A DNA stretch of 64,000 bases from Oscheius onirici (GCA_932521025.1 OW051473.1:5332001-5396000), one strand, 5' to 3'; positions 46,132 to 58,469 are shown, counted from the stretch's first letter. Program-made: numbers and translations. The notes: generated by a model not told the origin, from the letters alone.

Positions 46132-47268
46132 ATGTCTCATCACGCTTCGGCCAAAAAGAGGAAGCATTCCTACTCTGATGAGGAGAATAGCGAACATGGA
46201 ACTCCTAAAAAGGTAAGGGCATTCAGAAGGTTAAAATTAAAATGCACATGTTCAGAACAACTCTAGCTACTTTGAAGATGAGGAAGAGACTGATGCTGAA
46301 GTAGACGCCGAGATCTACGCCCCGAACAATATGCAAGCTCTGGTACAAGTAGGTTCTTTTTAAATATTTGGTTAATACATTTATTAGGGTTTTGCCAATT
46401 TCTGCAAAACGAATGGAAAAGAAGGTGTGCAAGCTAGGTACATGAGCAAGTTCGTCGCCGATTACCTGAAGACTTGTGAAGAAGATGTTGACCAGGAGAA
46501 ATTCACGAAATCGTACAAAAAGTATCTCTCTCTTGCCAACAAGTCTATGTCCATGAAAACTAGCGCTGAGTAAGTCTTTGTCATTCCCTTCTACAATCGC
46601 CTCTAGTTCTATTCTGGAGTTCCTTGACAAGGGAGAAACGATCAAGATGTTCCACAACTTCCCAAAAGCTCCCCCTCATCTTCTCCAGTTCTACGCCAAG
46701 AAGCACAACATCGCCATCGGTTTCGGGCAGATGGGAACCGCTAAGATGAAGTTGACCAATGATACTGAACGTAGACGCAAATGTGAACAGGAGTTGTCGC
46801 AGCTCGAGGTAATTTTTTACTTTTACATTAAATATGAAACTTTATTTAGGAAAAGTATTTGGCAGATCTTGAAACTTTTGCCCAGGAAAACGAGCAGAAG
46901 ATTAGCGAGACGCAGAAAAAGTTCCTCCAACACAAGATCAACACGTATAGGAAGAAACTTCATGGACCTACACCGAAGACGCCCAGGGCTCCGAAAACGC
47001 CTGGAAAGGGAAAGAAAGAGCCACAGTCTGCCTTTGATTACTACGTCAAAACAATGGCTGACAAGTGAGTTTCCTACATCGTTACTATATGTGTTTCGAG
47101 TGAAATAGTTGGAAAAGTACAGATTCAATTTCATGAGGATGATCACACAAACCATATTATAGGTACACTGACTTGGAGCCTGAAGCTCGAGAGAGGAAAT
47201 TGACGAAAAAGTTCAACAAGCTGGACGAAACTACCAGGGAAATCTTCGAAAAGATCGCTATGAAATAA
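46132..47268 (+). CDS. HMG-box-like nuclear protein
   Basis: The start ATG is at 46132. The protein opens with a basic/Ser stretch (SAKKRKHSYSDEEN) that looks like a nuclear localisation signal, then an acidic segment. A central region has HMG-type features (KMFHNFPKAPPHLLQFYAKK) followed by a charged coiled coil (YLADLETFAQENEQKISETQ). After a Pro/Lys linker (TPKTPRAPKTPGKGKK) a second HMG-like domain begins SAFDYYVKTMADKY and ends at EIFEKIAMK, stop 47266-47268. Spliced exons join in frame, with introns of about 45-100 nt. The tandem HMG layout recalls UBF-type or HMGB-type chromatin proteins that bind and bend DNA, but no specific orthologue is recognised. Confidence 0.8.
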
Positions 47269-48234
47269 CTACCTCTTCTTACCTTTTGTTTTATGTTATT
47301 GTTACTGCATTGTTATGGAGATCTTAAACTTAACGTGGATCTCTTACAAGAATTTATGAAGTTGTTTCCATTGAAGATCTTTGATTCATGGTGATCTTGA
47401 ACTGAGAACAGAAAAATGGCAACTTCTCGTTAGATAATTTTTGTGCAATTCTTGTTCGCCTAATTGTCAGTGTTTGTCTAACAAGCTTCTTACGAATGAC
47501 TCAGAGGAAGTTGCTTTCAGTATAATTGGATATAGAATAAATGCATTGGATGCGTTCTCTGCGTGATTCCTTAGAGTCTCGTCTTGATTAGCCAACTCAA
47601 GATGGGCTTTCGTCTGTTCGTCTCACTTTTTAGAAGTGATTCTAGCGGACTGCCGTCACATGGGATGCCTTCAATGCTTTTCCGCCTCTGCCCTTTGGAG
47701 AGAGAGAGAGAGTGCGGGACTCCAATTGCATGTCAAAGGCACTTGCCAATTAAGTTGAATTTTGACTACGAGGTTTCTTTTTTAAAGTTTCAGCCGCGAA
47801 TTGTAGTGGTTTGCTTGAAAAGTGTTGAGATCAAAACAACTTTTTGCCACTGCCTGGCTTTTCCAAGGCAGTTGCTGCGTTCTTCTGAGGTTGCTCAGCA
47901 ACTCTAACCGAACGAGGTCAGTGGCAGTCCTTTGTTAACTGAACCCTTTTGACAACACCTCTGCTTCAATGTTATAGAACCGATAGCTAAGAAAGCCAAA
48001 GTTTGAGCACTGCGTACTATGAACTCTAACACTTAGCTAAAACTTCCTCCACCCGGGCTATCACTTTTTCTGGGGGATCACCCCCTCTTATCAGCATCTG
48101 TTGGGTCTGGCCGTCTCTTTGTTGTTCACACTTTCAAAGCCTTGAAAAACAGTTGAAGTTTCTTACCTCAAGCGACGATTGCAAAACCACTTTATTCAGC
48201 CCTGCCAGCAGTTTTTCTGTTTGCCAAAGGGGTC
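47269..48234. other. Intergenic region
   Basis: It contains a short GA dinucleotide run (about 47699-47711) and open frames without support. I see no gene. Confidence 0.4.
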
Positions 48235-48766
48235 TTACTCAACTCTTATCACTTGGACGAAAAGGCCCGCCCTCATGAAAAGCAGACTCTCTTTTTGTTC
48301 AAAACTGTTCCTGATAAACCGTGTTCGTCTACCTCTGATCCTCGCAACGTTTACAGTGACATTGTTTTTTCTAGGCAGCTTAGCCTCTTGTTTCTCGTAG
48401 TCAAATGCACTGTTTTGATTAACTCTTATGACTCCATCTCTAAACACCTTGATAGCAAATTTTAGGGTAGATCCGACGTCATGCCTCTTCCTGTGAGCAC
48501 CACAAGAAGAAAAATCAGTCTCGTTGAGACTTTTTTGACCGCTTATAGAACACCTATCGGGCATCTCAGGGTCGCTCAAGTGGTAAGGATTACAGCTGTA
48601 GTCATACCGAATTTCGGGATTTAGATTTTGAGCTGTACATGCATTGCTCTCATTTCCTGTTGGGGAATCACAGTCACATATTCTTGTCGAACCAGTGATG
48701 ACAACATCAAATCCCTTTACCACAATCTTAACACCTTCAAGTGGGTCAAGTCTTCAAGGCCTTTTA
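48235..48766 (-). CDS. Possible Cys-containing extracellular exon
   Basis: A minus-strand frame is open for about 175 codons and reads very protein-like in its first part: VVKGFDVVITGSTRICDCDS, NACTAQNLNPEIRYDYSCNP, YHLSDPEMPDRC. Several cysteines suggest an extracellular domain. There is no in-frame ATG at the front and the exon start is unclear. A GT donor at about 48557 (DR|GTGTTC) may end the true exon. No family is recognised. It could be a partial or decayed gene. Confidence 0.35.
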
Positions 48767-48814
48767 TATTTGCACTGACTTTCCAAGGCGTTTTGTGACA
48801 TCGTAAACTTTTAG

Positions 48815-49496
48815 ATTATCCCAAGTCAAACTGGAGAGCTGTGATGGTCAACAAAGGACATTGTGGCACGATAATGATAACGCTTCCTCGTAAGAAAATG
48901 AAAAAACTATCTCAAGGGGTTTTAGAAATGCTGGATTTTTCTACTTTCTTTGCAGTTTCGGTCTTCTCTACAGTTTGATCTGCTCAGTCTTCTACACTTT
49001 CTTCTGGCAAAAGTATCTTGCTTTTGAACTGTACACCATGCTGGTAAGCCTCATCGCTTTGAGTGAGATATTCCAAACTCTAGGATCTTCTGATTTCCTT
49101 CATCATTTCTTTGATGTTTCTCATTGGGGCTGCTGTTTGGTGGGGTGGAGCAACTACAATTCTTACTGCCGGAAGGTGAGTAAAAGAGGCAGACATTGCC
49201 AATGATCATTATTCTGCAACCACCCATTTGATTACAGTGATCACAATATGCGTCAGCTTTTGACGGATCACGCTGGATTTTGGGACCTCCAGTCGGAGAA
49301 TCTGGAGTTTATCCGCGAATCGAACAGCTGGGTACTGGTTTTATCAGTAGTGAGTGATGTTTCTATTTATTAAAGTGATCGTAAATTGCAGCTCCTGTCA
49401 TGGGTGCTTTGCGTCACTCACTTCGCCAGCTTCTTCTATGTGGCGCGATGCCTCTTCCGGAAGCTCTCCTTTGAGTATGATGAGGCGGGACTTTAG
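48815..49496 (+). CDS. Multi-pass membrane protein, 5' end unresolved
   Basis: Exons joined in frame encode LSQVKLESCDGQQRTLWHDN and then three hydrophobic helices: FGLLYSLICSVFYTFFW, LLISFIISLMFLIGAAVWW and a last one through LSWVLCVTHFASFFYVA. The protein ends FEYDEAGL, stop 49494-49496. A soluble loop (NMRQLLTDHAGFWDLQSENL) lies between helices 2 and 3. The small four-helix build recalls MARVEL/synaptogyrin-type vesicle or junction proteins, which would need one more helix upstream. I could not find its first exon, so the start given is the first acceptor seen (TTTTAG at 48811-48814). Confidence 0.55.
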
Positions 49497-49649
49497 ACAA
49501 AGTGTAGTATACATTCTGGCATATGGGTACAATAAATCTCATTTATTTAACTTCATTATGATTTGGCACAACTAGTAAATCTAAGACATCGCCGCAAAGG
49601 CACTGTTATGCATACCCGATAATGGTGGAGGGGATTACAATCTATATCT

Positions 49650-52220
49650 CTAGAAATTGTGTTTGTAGCCGAAAGTTTGCTTCTCGACGAGTTTTTTGAA
49701 GACTCCTTCCTGAACGTTCATCAACTCATCAAATGTGCCTTTCTCAGCGACAGTGCCTTTATCAATGACAACGATTTGATCGGCATGTTTGATAGTAGAC
49801 AGTCTGTAACTGTTTTCTAGAAACTATCCAATATGTTACTTTACCTGTGAGCAATAATCAAAACAGTCTGGTGGCTATTTTGAAGCAGCTTGTTGAGAGC
49901 CTTTCGAACCAAGTATTCGGAAGTAGCGTCAAGTGCACTAGTGGCCTCGTCAAGGATCAAAATACGAGGATTCTGAAAGCAGGGGAATACTTGAAAGACT
50001 CAAACAAACATACGTTAACGAGCGCTCGAGCAATAGCAACACGTTGTTTTTGACCACCACTGAGCATGGATCCCTGCTCTCCGACCATAGTGTCAAGACT
50101 TTCACGGAAGGTTCCAATAAAGTCCATAGCGTTGGCCTGTCTTGCGGCTTTTACGATTTGTGCCTCTGGTACATCATCAGGATTAGCACAACCGTAAGTA
50201 ATGTTTTCCTTGAGAGTAGTGGAAAACAAAGTGGGTTCTTGCCCAACAGTTCCAATTTGTCTTCGCCAGTGAGATGCATCAAGGTCTTTTAAGTCGACAT
50301 CGTCTATGACAATTCTGCCGCCGTCTGGATCGTATAATCTGTGCACAAAATTGGTGAAAGCAAAAACATTGAAAATAACCTGAGGAGAAGATTAGCAATA
50401 GTAGACTTTCCGCTTCCTGAAGCTCCGACGACCGCAGTGATTTTCCCAGCGGGGATTTCAAAGGAGAGATCGTGGAACAATGGTTCTCTTCCAGGATAGG
50501 AGAAGCTAACATGCTCCAGCTTGATAGCCTTCTTGACATCGTGAATCTGCTCACCACCCTCCAAGGGAATTTTAGGCATTGTGTTTCGGAGTTCGAACAA
50601 TCTGTGACTAGCACCGAGACCCTAAAGAAGAATTTGTCAATAAAACCAAAAAGTCATGCCTTCATGAGTTCAATGAAAAATCCTGAGATGTTAGAAAGGC
50701 TGGCCGCACAGAGTACAGCATACAAGCAGAAACTGGAGAGCTCTCCTGAAAAGATGATCATCACCAGAAAACAAGCCGTTTTCTACCATAAGTAAGAAGA
50801 CCTTGATGAATCAGGTTGCTACCATAGAAAAGAACAGTGGACAAAGCCACGTATCCAGTGAATTGGAACTAAAAACCAACATTAGCACAAGCGGAAAAAG
50901 GCTCACCGATCCATACATGGAACCCTTGGCTAATCCCTCCTTCCTCGAAATGTTCCAGATCTCGAATATCTTAGCTCCATAGGCTTCAAACTCTTTTTTC
51001 TCAGCGACCAGCATTCTGACGGTTCTGATGTTGTTCAGTCGCTCCGTAGCAACCTATAGTTTTTCTAGTTAAATTTACAAAAAGCTTCTTGCTTGATTGG
51101 CACCAGCTACGGCTTCCTGCATTTGAAGAGTGTACTTTCTCATCAGCTTCCCGAAAACAGCAAAAGTACCAACCATAATGGGAATCACAATGAACATGAC
51201 TTTGCAGAGAGCAGGAGAAGTGAATACCTTAATGAGAGACTTTTGTTTTATTTTACAACTAGGCTAACCATGAGTCCTCCTGATCCCAGACAAGTAACTA
51301 GAGCTCTAGCTCCATCGCTCAAGTTCATAGACACCGAGTATCCAACGATTAGTGCATCGGTGGACAATCGCGACACAATCTCTCCAACCTGCAAGTTAGA
51401 CATAAACAAGTCCAATGATCTGCGTCCTTGAAATGTATGATGTCACTCACTTTGTTTCTATCGAAAAAGGCGATATCTTGCCTCAAGACTGAGTTGAAAA
51501 CGTTTTTCCTAAGATCGTTGATGACCAACTGTCCTGGAAAAAAAGTTATGTGAAAGAGAAGAAATAGTGTTACCTGCTGTATGCATGCAATACACTCTAG
51601 CAGCAATAGCACAAGCTCCAACAAAGAGTATTCCGACCAGAGCCACGGGATTGTCTTTAAAGAATCTAAAAGCTTGTTAACATCAAAGTTGGAGCACATT
51701 ACCTGGCAAGCTTGAGAGATTTATCCTCATGACCAGGCTCGATCTTCTTGCTCTCGTCAAATTCATCGATGAGCTTTCCAAGAACTCGGGGAGTAAGAAG
51801 AAAGATTGAACTGCTCACCCCCAAGAAGGCAATGCCCACTAAAATAAATAAACCAAAAAACTAGTAACACTCACATAAGATTCGACCCTTATATGGGGCT
51901 GCAAGTGAGAAGATTGCTTTGAGATCCTTCCATGACGTGTTTGTGAGTTTAAGTGAGGCGCGTTTGGTTTCTACAGTCGAGACCTTAAAAGTGGGATGTG
52001 AAAGAGATTTTAACTGTACTCACCCTTCGGAAAGTGTTGGTAAGAACTGCACGGGTGTTTTTGACTAGAGAAGATCTCACAGCTACAGGAGCCAAGTGAC
52101 AGAAACTTCTAAAAATGGAGTGAAAACATAACACAAAAAACTCTGCCTGGCAGAACTGGACGGGATGGAACCGCAGCTGATGCAGCTACTTCTACTTATG
52201 CTACGCAGCACAGCAAGCAT
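49650..52220 (-). CDS. Mitochondrial-type ABCB half transporter (HAF/ABCB10-like)
   Basis: The start ATG at 52220 directly follows TATTTCAG. The N-terminus is rich in Ser, Arg and small residues ([12 protein letters not shown], later [18 protein letters not shown]), as in a mitochondrial presequence. The membrane domain spans about 50900-51930. The nucleotide-binding domain has Walker [12 protein letters not shown] (about 50410-50440), the signature [16 protein letters not shown] (about 50035-50080), Walker [15 protein letters not shown] and the switch region [16 protein letters not shown]. It ends FGYKHNF, stop 49650-49652. Half transporters of this type dimerise in the inner membrane and, in worms, export peptides (HAF-1). 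The first intron border is unclear: the frame requires an atypical GTCCAG donor. ABCB10 and ABCB8 types were not separated. Confidence 0.88.
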
Positions 52221-52565
52221 CTGAAATAGCCCAAGTTGTCGAAGAGACGAAGAACAAAAATGGGGCGAGAAGTGATGTAATTTTCAGGAAAAGACGGTGA
52301 TCGAAAACCCGTGCGGGTCAAAATGTTGGAGTAAACTTAAAGACTGTTTATGACAAGATGTTTACATTGAGATTGAGTAAAAAATTGTTCGAGATGGATC
52401 GGAGAAGAAAAACTTGTTGACCTCAACCAAAGAGGGAAGCGCGTTTGAGTGAAAATACTCCAGTCGACTTTGCTTTTACAGTACGCGAAATATAATACTA
52501 TCGTATTTAAATCTATATTCGATAAAGATTCTCTGAAGAATATCGATAAGAGGAAAAGCAGCAAA

Positions 52566-54398
52566 ATGGACGTGCCGAGCACTAGTACAGGTACCTTGTA
52601 TATTTTTATTTGGATCCAAACTCAGATTCTCACGACGGGTGTTTTGCTATTGTTCGCAATATTCCGGAAAAACTACACTCCAGCGATTTGAGAAAATTCT
52701 TCTCATTCTATGTAGAAAATGAGAAATTCGACTGCTTTCACTTCAGGCATCGACCAGAGAAGATCTTGAATGTGAGTTTCATAAATCATTCGTTTCAAAA
52801 CATTTTTAAGGCTCCCGACTCTAGAGTTGGTAGAAAACTATGCTGTTGTGTTGTTCGATTCATGTCGACGACCATAAGGTCACAGTTCATCAAAGATTAT
52901 CACGGTCAACAGTGGCAAATTGAGAATTCGCTACCCCTTCCGTACAAGTGCCTCATTGAAGCAGTCAAAATTGCTCCGGTAGACATTTTATTGTAAATGT
53001 TTTCATTATTTCTAGACAAAACTCGGGGATTCTACAGATGCTTTCACCGAGAAGGATTTGAAAGAGTTGATAGAGCTACGGCCACCCGCTCTGATGCCAC
53101 AAGGAAACGTAGGAACACCTACTTCATATTTCTTTGACCAGGTATTTTGACGTTCAGCGTTTTGTACACTTTTTCTCCAGATTCGTTTGTGTAAAATGCC
53201 ACCAACAATTATCAAAAAGCTTGGCTTAAAAACGATGAAAAGTACCAGAAGATTTGGAGCTGTACCTTTCGAGTATGTCTCTAGAGGTTGTCAGGATGAA
53301 GAACTAGAAGAGGAAGAAGATTTCAAAGAAACCGAACCCGCAGTTGATCCAACAGCAAAAGACCCTCTAGAGGACATAGAAGAAGATTACCAGAAGAAAA
53401 TAGCACCTGATAATGACGAAGGAGCTGATGACGATGATGACCAATGCGAAGAATGGGAAAGGTTTGTGATTTGTTGTTATATTTTTCACATAATAGGTTT
53501 CAGACATGAAGGTATTCACAATGACGTGACTGAGCAGGACCGGACAAAGGAGAGAAACTACGAGCCTGAATTAGAACTGGTTTGGGAGAAGGGAGGTCCT
53601 GGACTTGTATGGCATACAGACAAAAACTACTGGGCAGAACGAGAACAAGGTATACGACTATTAATGCTCACTTTATTATTCTTTGAAGGCGATGACTGTG
53701 ACTGGAAATGGGCCGATGATTGGGACGTAGACTATTCCGTGTACTATGAAGGAAAATCTGCTGGTACGATAGATGGCCGGCAAGCTGTAGAAATACGCGA
53801 AGACCAAGAAAGATGGTTAGTACCCTTGTTTTATTTTAAATAACTGACTTTGTAGGGCTGGAAAGTTGAATGACACTGTTTTTCGTTCAAAACAAGACAA
53901 GAAAGGAACTAACAGAAAACGTAGAAATAGCGATTCAGAAATGCCAAACTTTCACAGCGACTATGGATCAAAACTCATGTCAAAGTAAAATCCTTTAATC
54001 AAAATTATATTCTCTGCTTCAATTTTAGAATGGGCTGGAAGTTTGGTCAAGGGCTGGGTGCTAAAAATCAGGGAAGAGTTGAACCTGCAGCAATTCAAGT
54101 ACTAGAAGATTCCAATCTTGGGAGCGAAAAGAAAGGTGTCGGCTATAGAGGAGAAGCACTTCAGAGGACAGATTTAAAGAAGAAGAAAGAATATCACGTG
54201 ATCGCTTCGATGTAAGTTATTTTCTTACAACGTTTTATCAGAACGTGTAGATACAATCGAGATAGAGAGGACATGAACAAGCCGCATCATCGCCTAGTCC
54301 TACCAACTGAACCGACGTCTGAGATTCTTCATCGCAGCAAGGAACCGACTACTATGAAATACAGAACAACACTTGTCTATCACGACGAAGATTCATAA
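52566..54398 (+). CDS. GPATCH3: G-patch domain protein, GPATCH3-like
   Basis: The start ATG is at 52566 (MDVPSTST). An N-terminal fold with CFAIVRNIPEKLHSSDLRKF and FFSFYVENEKFDCFHFRHRP matches the start of GPATCH3. Next come LMPQGNVGTPTSYFF and PPTIIKKLGLKTMKS, a long acidic stretch (ELEEEEDFKE, DDDDDQCEEW) and WEKGGPGLVWHTDKNYW. The G-patch itself is GWKFGQGLGAKNQGR followed by GVGYRGEAL (about 54030-54165). The tail has YNRDREDMNKPHH and TTLVYHDEDS, stop 54396-54398. G-patch proteins bind RNA or activate DEAH helicases; in vertebrates GPATCH3 has been tied to antiviral signalling and transcription. It is divergent from the ABC gene. Confidence 0.85.
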
Positions 54399-54539
54399 AC
54401 CTTTCAGTTTCCATCAATGTGATTTTCTTTGACATCACAGTTTAGTCAGAAAAGTAGTATGCAAAAGGAGGAATCACAATTCAGCTGACGAATGAAAATA
54501 AATAGATAAATATAAGCTACATAAGCAAAAAGATTCACG

Positions 54540-56158
54540 TTAATGGTGGTAGGGAGCCCGTAGCGTGTCAATCCCGTATTCTTTCAACACGGGCTCCAGA
54601 AGATCTGTTGTCAATGTAAGTTTCCCGTCTTTGGCTCCACCTCTTCCCGCACGACCACCTTGTCCTTTCAACCTTGCTTGACTAGCAGCGTCCACCACAA
54701 TATCGGATATGAATTTCTGGGTAGCGAGAGATATTAGCCTGCAATTGCCATGATAAACTTAATATAAAACGAATAATACCTGACTACTCGAGTATCGCTA
54801 GTTTGTAAGCCACTTTTTCTCATAAAGTACTCGGTGACTGCATCAGGAATCGTTGGTGAAACATCTTCTAGTTGGGACATAAATCTCTCTAGACTATCCT
54901 GTCCACCTGGAGGTATCTAAAAACGGAAAGAAATGATGCTTTAACAACGGTACTTACCCTAGAAGTAGACTGAAGAATTTGTTGCTGGGTCCCTGTTAAT
55001 GGTTTCTGTTGTTGAAGCTGCTGCTTAACATTTATAACCGATGGTTCTGTGATAGCCTGAACGGCCGCCGCCGCTTGCCTGTCCATCAGCTAAAATTAGA
55101 CTATTTAGATAGTCTTAAAACAATAAAACCTGCTGTTGTTGAAGAAGTTGTTGCTGCTGAAGCTGTCTTTGTTGTTGCAGTCGTTGCTGGTGCTGTTGCT
55201 GTGCAAGTTGTTGTTGTTGTGCCGGTACCGGACTTGGTTGATGTTCTGGAGCTCCCTGTGACCTTTCCCGTTGTGGCTGAGGTGTATGTTGTTGCTGGAC
55301 ATGCATTTGTGGTTGTTGTTGGTGTTGTTGCTGATGCATCTGAGACTGACTTTGAACATGGGGAATATGTTGAGGCTGCTGCTGCATTTGTTGCTGTTGT
55401 TGTTGAAATTGACGCTGTTGAGCCATCTGATGAGCTGGAGGATGTCCTTGTCTCGCCTGGGGATGTTGCTGCATTTGCATTTGCTGACTCTGCTGAGGAT
55501 GATGTTGTGGGTGAGCTGGCCGTTGCGGATGCTGTTGGCCCTGCATCTGTTGTCCCTGCTGAGGATGGTGTTGCGGAACATGATGTTGCTGCTGATGTTG
55601 ACCAGGATGCTGTTGAGAGTGTTGCATCTGGTGCTGAGGCGGATGCTGCTGCATTTGCTGACTCATTTGAGGATGCTGCTGCTGCTGAATCATGTGCTGT
55701 TGTTGCTGTTGATGCTGAGGATGAACTTGTTGATGTTGAGGATGCGATTGTACTTGTACCTGGGATTGCTGCTGTTGTTGCGGCCCTGGTCCATGTTGTT
55801 GCTGCATCATCTGCTGTTGTGGCCCACGCTGAGGATGTTGTCCATAACCCTGCATAATCTGACCTTGCTGATGAAAGACTTGCTGCATCTGTTGTTGCTG
55901 TTGGTGTTGACCGGACAATTGTTGTGCTTGTGGATTCATCGGCATCTGCATCGGCGGTTGTTTCATCTGCTGCGGATGAGGATTCTGCATTTGCTGGTGC
56001 TGCTGCTGCATTGGAGGTGCAGCGTGTGGTGGGCGTTGACCCTGCTGCATCATATTGTACGATGACCCTTGCTGAGGGTACCCGTGCTGTTGGTACATAG
56101 GGTCAAAGTCTCCCATGTGCTGGTAATTGCCTCCTTGATTGTGGTCACCGTAGGACAT
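54540..56158 (-). CDS. taf-10: TFIID subunit 10 (TAF10) with long Gln-rich N-terminus
   Basis: The start ATG at 56158 lies nine bases after ATTTTCAG. The first exon encodes about 340 residues very rich in Gln, His, Pro and Met. After a linker ([20 protein letters not shown]), the conserved histone fold follows: [54 protein letters not shown] and [15 protein letters not shown]. The stop is at 54540-54542. TAF10 is a histone-fold subunit shared by TFIID and SAGA and works in the nucleus at RNA polymerase II promoters. The C-terminal domain matches the family closely. The N-terminal extension is far longer than that of most TAF10 proteins. Confidence 0.92.
55130..56090 (-). repeat. Gln/His-rich low-complexity (CAG/CAA) tract
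   Basis: This is a long imperfect trinucleotide-type tract of CAG, CAA and CAT codons encoding poly-Gln with His, Met and Pro. Because of its periodicity several other frames stay open on both strands; these are shadows of the taf-10 exon. Confidence 0.9.
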
Positions 56159-56954
56159 TTTCACTCTGAAAATCAATTGTTTGTTATCGAGAATGAGACA
56201 AAGAATAGAGAGTAGAAGTCGTTTGGTAAAGAGTCATTTGTGCTAAAATAGCGAATATTCGGAGGCCGAAATCGATAAATGTCGAAAAATCGACCTTACT
56301 GCTGCTCTGACTTTCAATTTTTAGAAAGGGAATGTGTTTAATACAGCTTCCAGTTCACAATCTAACAGGTTTTGCAAATAAATACGTTATATTTTTGAAA
56401 ATTGTGGTTGGTGCAGAATCAATCCAAAGAGGGTAATATCGGCTGCCTTTGCGTGAGGGCCGCGGGATACGCGGCGGCTGTTTATTTTCCAGCTGACGAA
56501 TACCGTATAACTCGCCTATTCAAAGGTCAAGCGGCAATTTAAATTTAACCGTGGTTTTGACGACGGAGGTTAGCACAAATGTGCTACAAATATCAAGCAA
56601 AAAAGTGACTTCTTTGAAAGCATGTGCTTTTCACTAATGGCGCAAGTCACCGCTTTGGAGCACCATGGATATATTAGCCATTCGAATTTTGTTTCAGTAC
56701 AATAACTATTCCACACTTAATTCGGCAGTTATAAAAATTTTCAAGTTTGTTATCAGCTTCAGGCACCGCCTCCAAACTGACAAAGACTGCTCCTAGCCGA
56801 GAGACACAGTGTTTGTGCAATGCGGAATGCGCAAAGAGCATGCGTAAGGCGAGGCACCAGAGTGGGCGGTCTGTGATGGGGAAGTACACGGTCCAGGGGG
56901 AGGCGACAGATTGGCGACGACTACGCCAGACATGACCGTTCTGAGTGAGCCTAC
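56159..56954. promoter_or_regulatory. Shared upstream region of taf-10 and the Rho gene
   Basis: This is an 800-nt divergent intergenic region. It contains a short GC-rich palindromic patch (gccgcgggatacgcggc, about 56460-56476). The open frames at 56674-57096 overlap the Rho gene start and have no support. No separate gene is seen. Confidence 0.4.
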
Positions 56955-58271
56955 ATGGAGAAGAAGTTGAAGCTGGTCGTCGTCGGAGATTCCTACGTCG
57001 GCAAGACCAGGTTCGTTTTCTTGCTCCGCCTCTCAACTCTACTTTACAGTCTGCTCTTTGCCTACACTCAAAAGAAATTCCTTGAGAACTACTCAACTAC
57101 CGTTTTCGATAATTGGGCTCTTAATGTAACAATAGACCAAAGAGACCACACCATTAACTTGTTTGACACAGCCGGACAGGTTAGTCACTCGCTACTTGCT
57201 CTGTCGACTCAGTTCCTGTGTTTAAACAGCATTTGCTTGTGTTCGATCATTGCAAGCAAACAGAAAGTTTTTAGATGTTGTCTTTCTTTTAAGCCCATGT
57301 GTTCCATCAGATCTAAAAACGATATAACAAAAAGTTGTCCAACTTTGTTCTCACAAAAGTTACTTACATTTATAAATGAAACGTATAAGCTGATACTTTG
57401 CTTTTTTGAACTTTTAACTGTTAACTACAGAGCACTTCATTGAATCCAATGCAGTGTATGTGTTCGCTTTGCTCGCCTTTAGAGTGTCCCGTCACTTGGC
57501 GGTATGTAAATATCCGGCGAGACCTTTCGGTAAATACAGGAAACTACTTAATACATAGAAAACAGGGCTTCTTTTTGTCTCCTCGTGCAACGAATCATTC
57601 TGGTTTGAATAATCTGCCCGCCAGGAGGCATTATCCATTCCCGTTGTGTAACTATATGATGACAAATGCAAAACACAATTGCGTCAAGTGGAGAAATGGA
57701 TCAATTGAACAAAAGTTATTATATTTATAATAGTTGGTTAAACATCCTCATATTTAACACTTGTTCTAATTCATAATTTAAGGAAGACTATGAGAGCTTG
57801 CGCTGTCTGAGCTATCCCAACACCGATGTCTTCGTTTTATGTTTCTCGTTGGTGGAAAAGAAGAGCCTGGTGAGTCGGTCACTCTAGTGATAAGACTTCG
57901 CCATTATCGATAACATTTGAATTTGAACCATTTTGCAGGACGCATGTCGTTCAGTTTGGATGCCAGAAATAAGAAAATACGCTGGCGATGAGGTACCAGT
58001 GTTGCTAGTCGGAACTAAAGAAGATCTCATGGACAGTACTTCAGATAAAGAACGAGTTACATTCGATGCTGCAAAACGAGCTGCTTCTGAAGTAATAATT
58101 TTTTGGTTTAATTTTTACATTGTCTTTTAGATGGGTTGTACCAAATTCCTTCCCTGCTCTTCTCTCACTCATCGTGGACTAAAACGGGTATTTGACGAAG
58201 CCTTCTGCATGGCTGTTGGGATTCAAGTGACGGATGACGAAAACGTCAAACCATGCTGTACTATATTGTAA
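56955..58271 (+). CDS. Rho-family small GTPase with unusual P-loop
   Basis: The start ATG is at 56955 ([11 protein letters not shown]). The P-loop reads GDSYVGKTS across an intron (about 57012-57050), where Rac and Cdc42 have GDGAVGKT. The switch I region has [13 protein letters not shown]. The [20 protein letters not shown] segment is typical of Rho proteins. [10 protein letters not shown] is the guanine-binding motif and [10 protein letters not shown] stands for the SAL-type loop. The C-terminus CCTIL provides a CTIL prenylation box, probably geranylgeranyl. The stop is at 58269-58271. A 600-nt intron (about 57180-57780) is large for this window. It should cycle on membranes and steer actin or trafficking. 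The substitution at Rac position 12 suggests reduced GTP hydrolysis. Confidence 0.9.
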
Positions 58272-58469
58272 TTGCGACTTCTTAAAAGCCGTCTCTTGCT
58301 CAATCCGGCTATCGGACTCAATACATACATCTTTAAATTTTTTCTCGTCAGGTTGTTAAGCGATTACAAATGTGTAAAACTCAATAGATCCAAAAGTATC
58401 AGATCTATTTTAAATTGCTTCCAAGTCTGTATTGTGAAGCTTTTATTGAGGACAAGGAGCGGAGCTTTA

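Noticed and set aside
46223-46657. 144-codon minus-strand frame
   Set aside because: It is antisense to the HMG-box-like gene and crosses its introns; no support of its own.
55009-56065. Long plus-strand open frames (Val/Ala-rich and Leu/Met-rich) over the taf-10 first exon
   Set aside because: They are antisense shadows of the CAG/CAA-rich coding tract; repeat periodicity keeps all frames open.
56674-57096. 140-codon minus-strand frame before and over the Rho gene start
   Set aside because: It overlaps the Rho P-loop exon and has no family match or start context.
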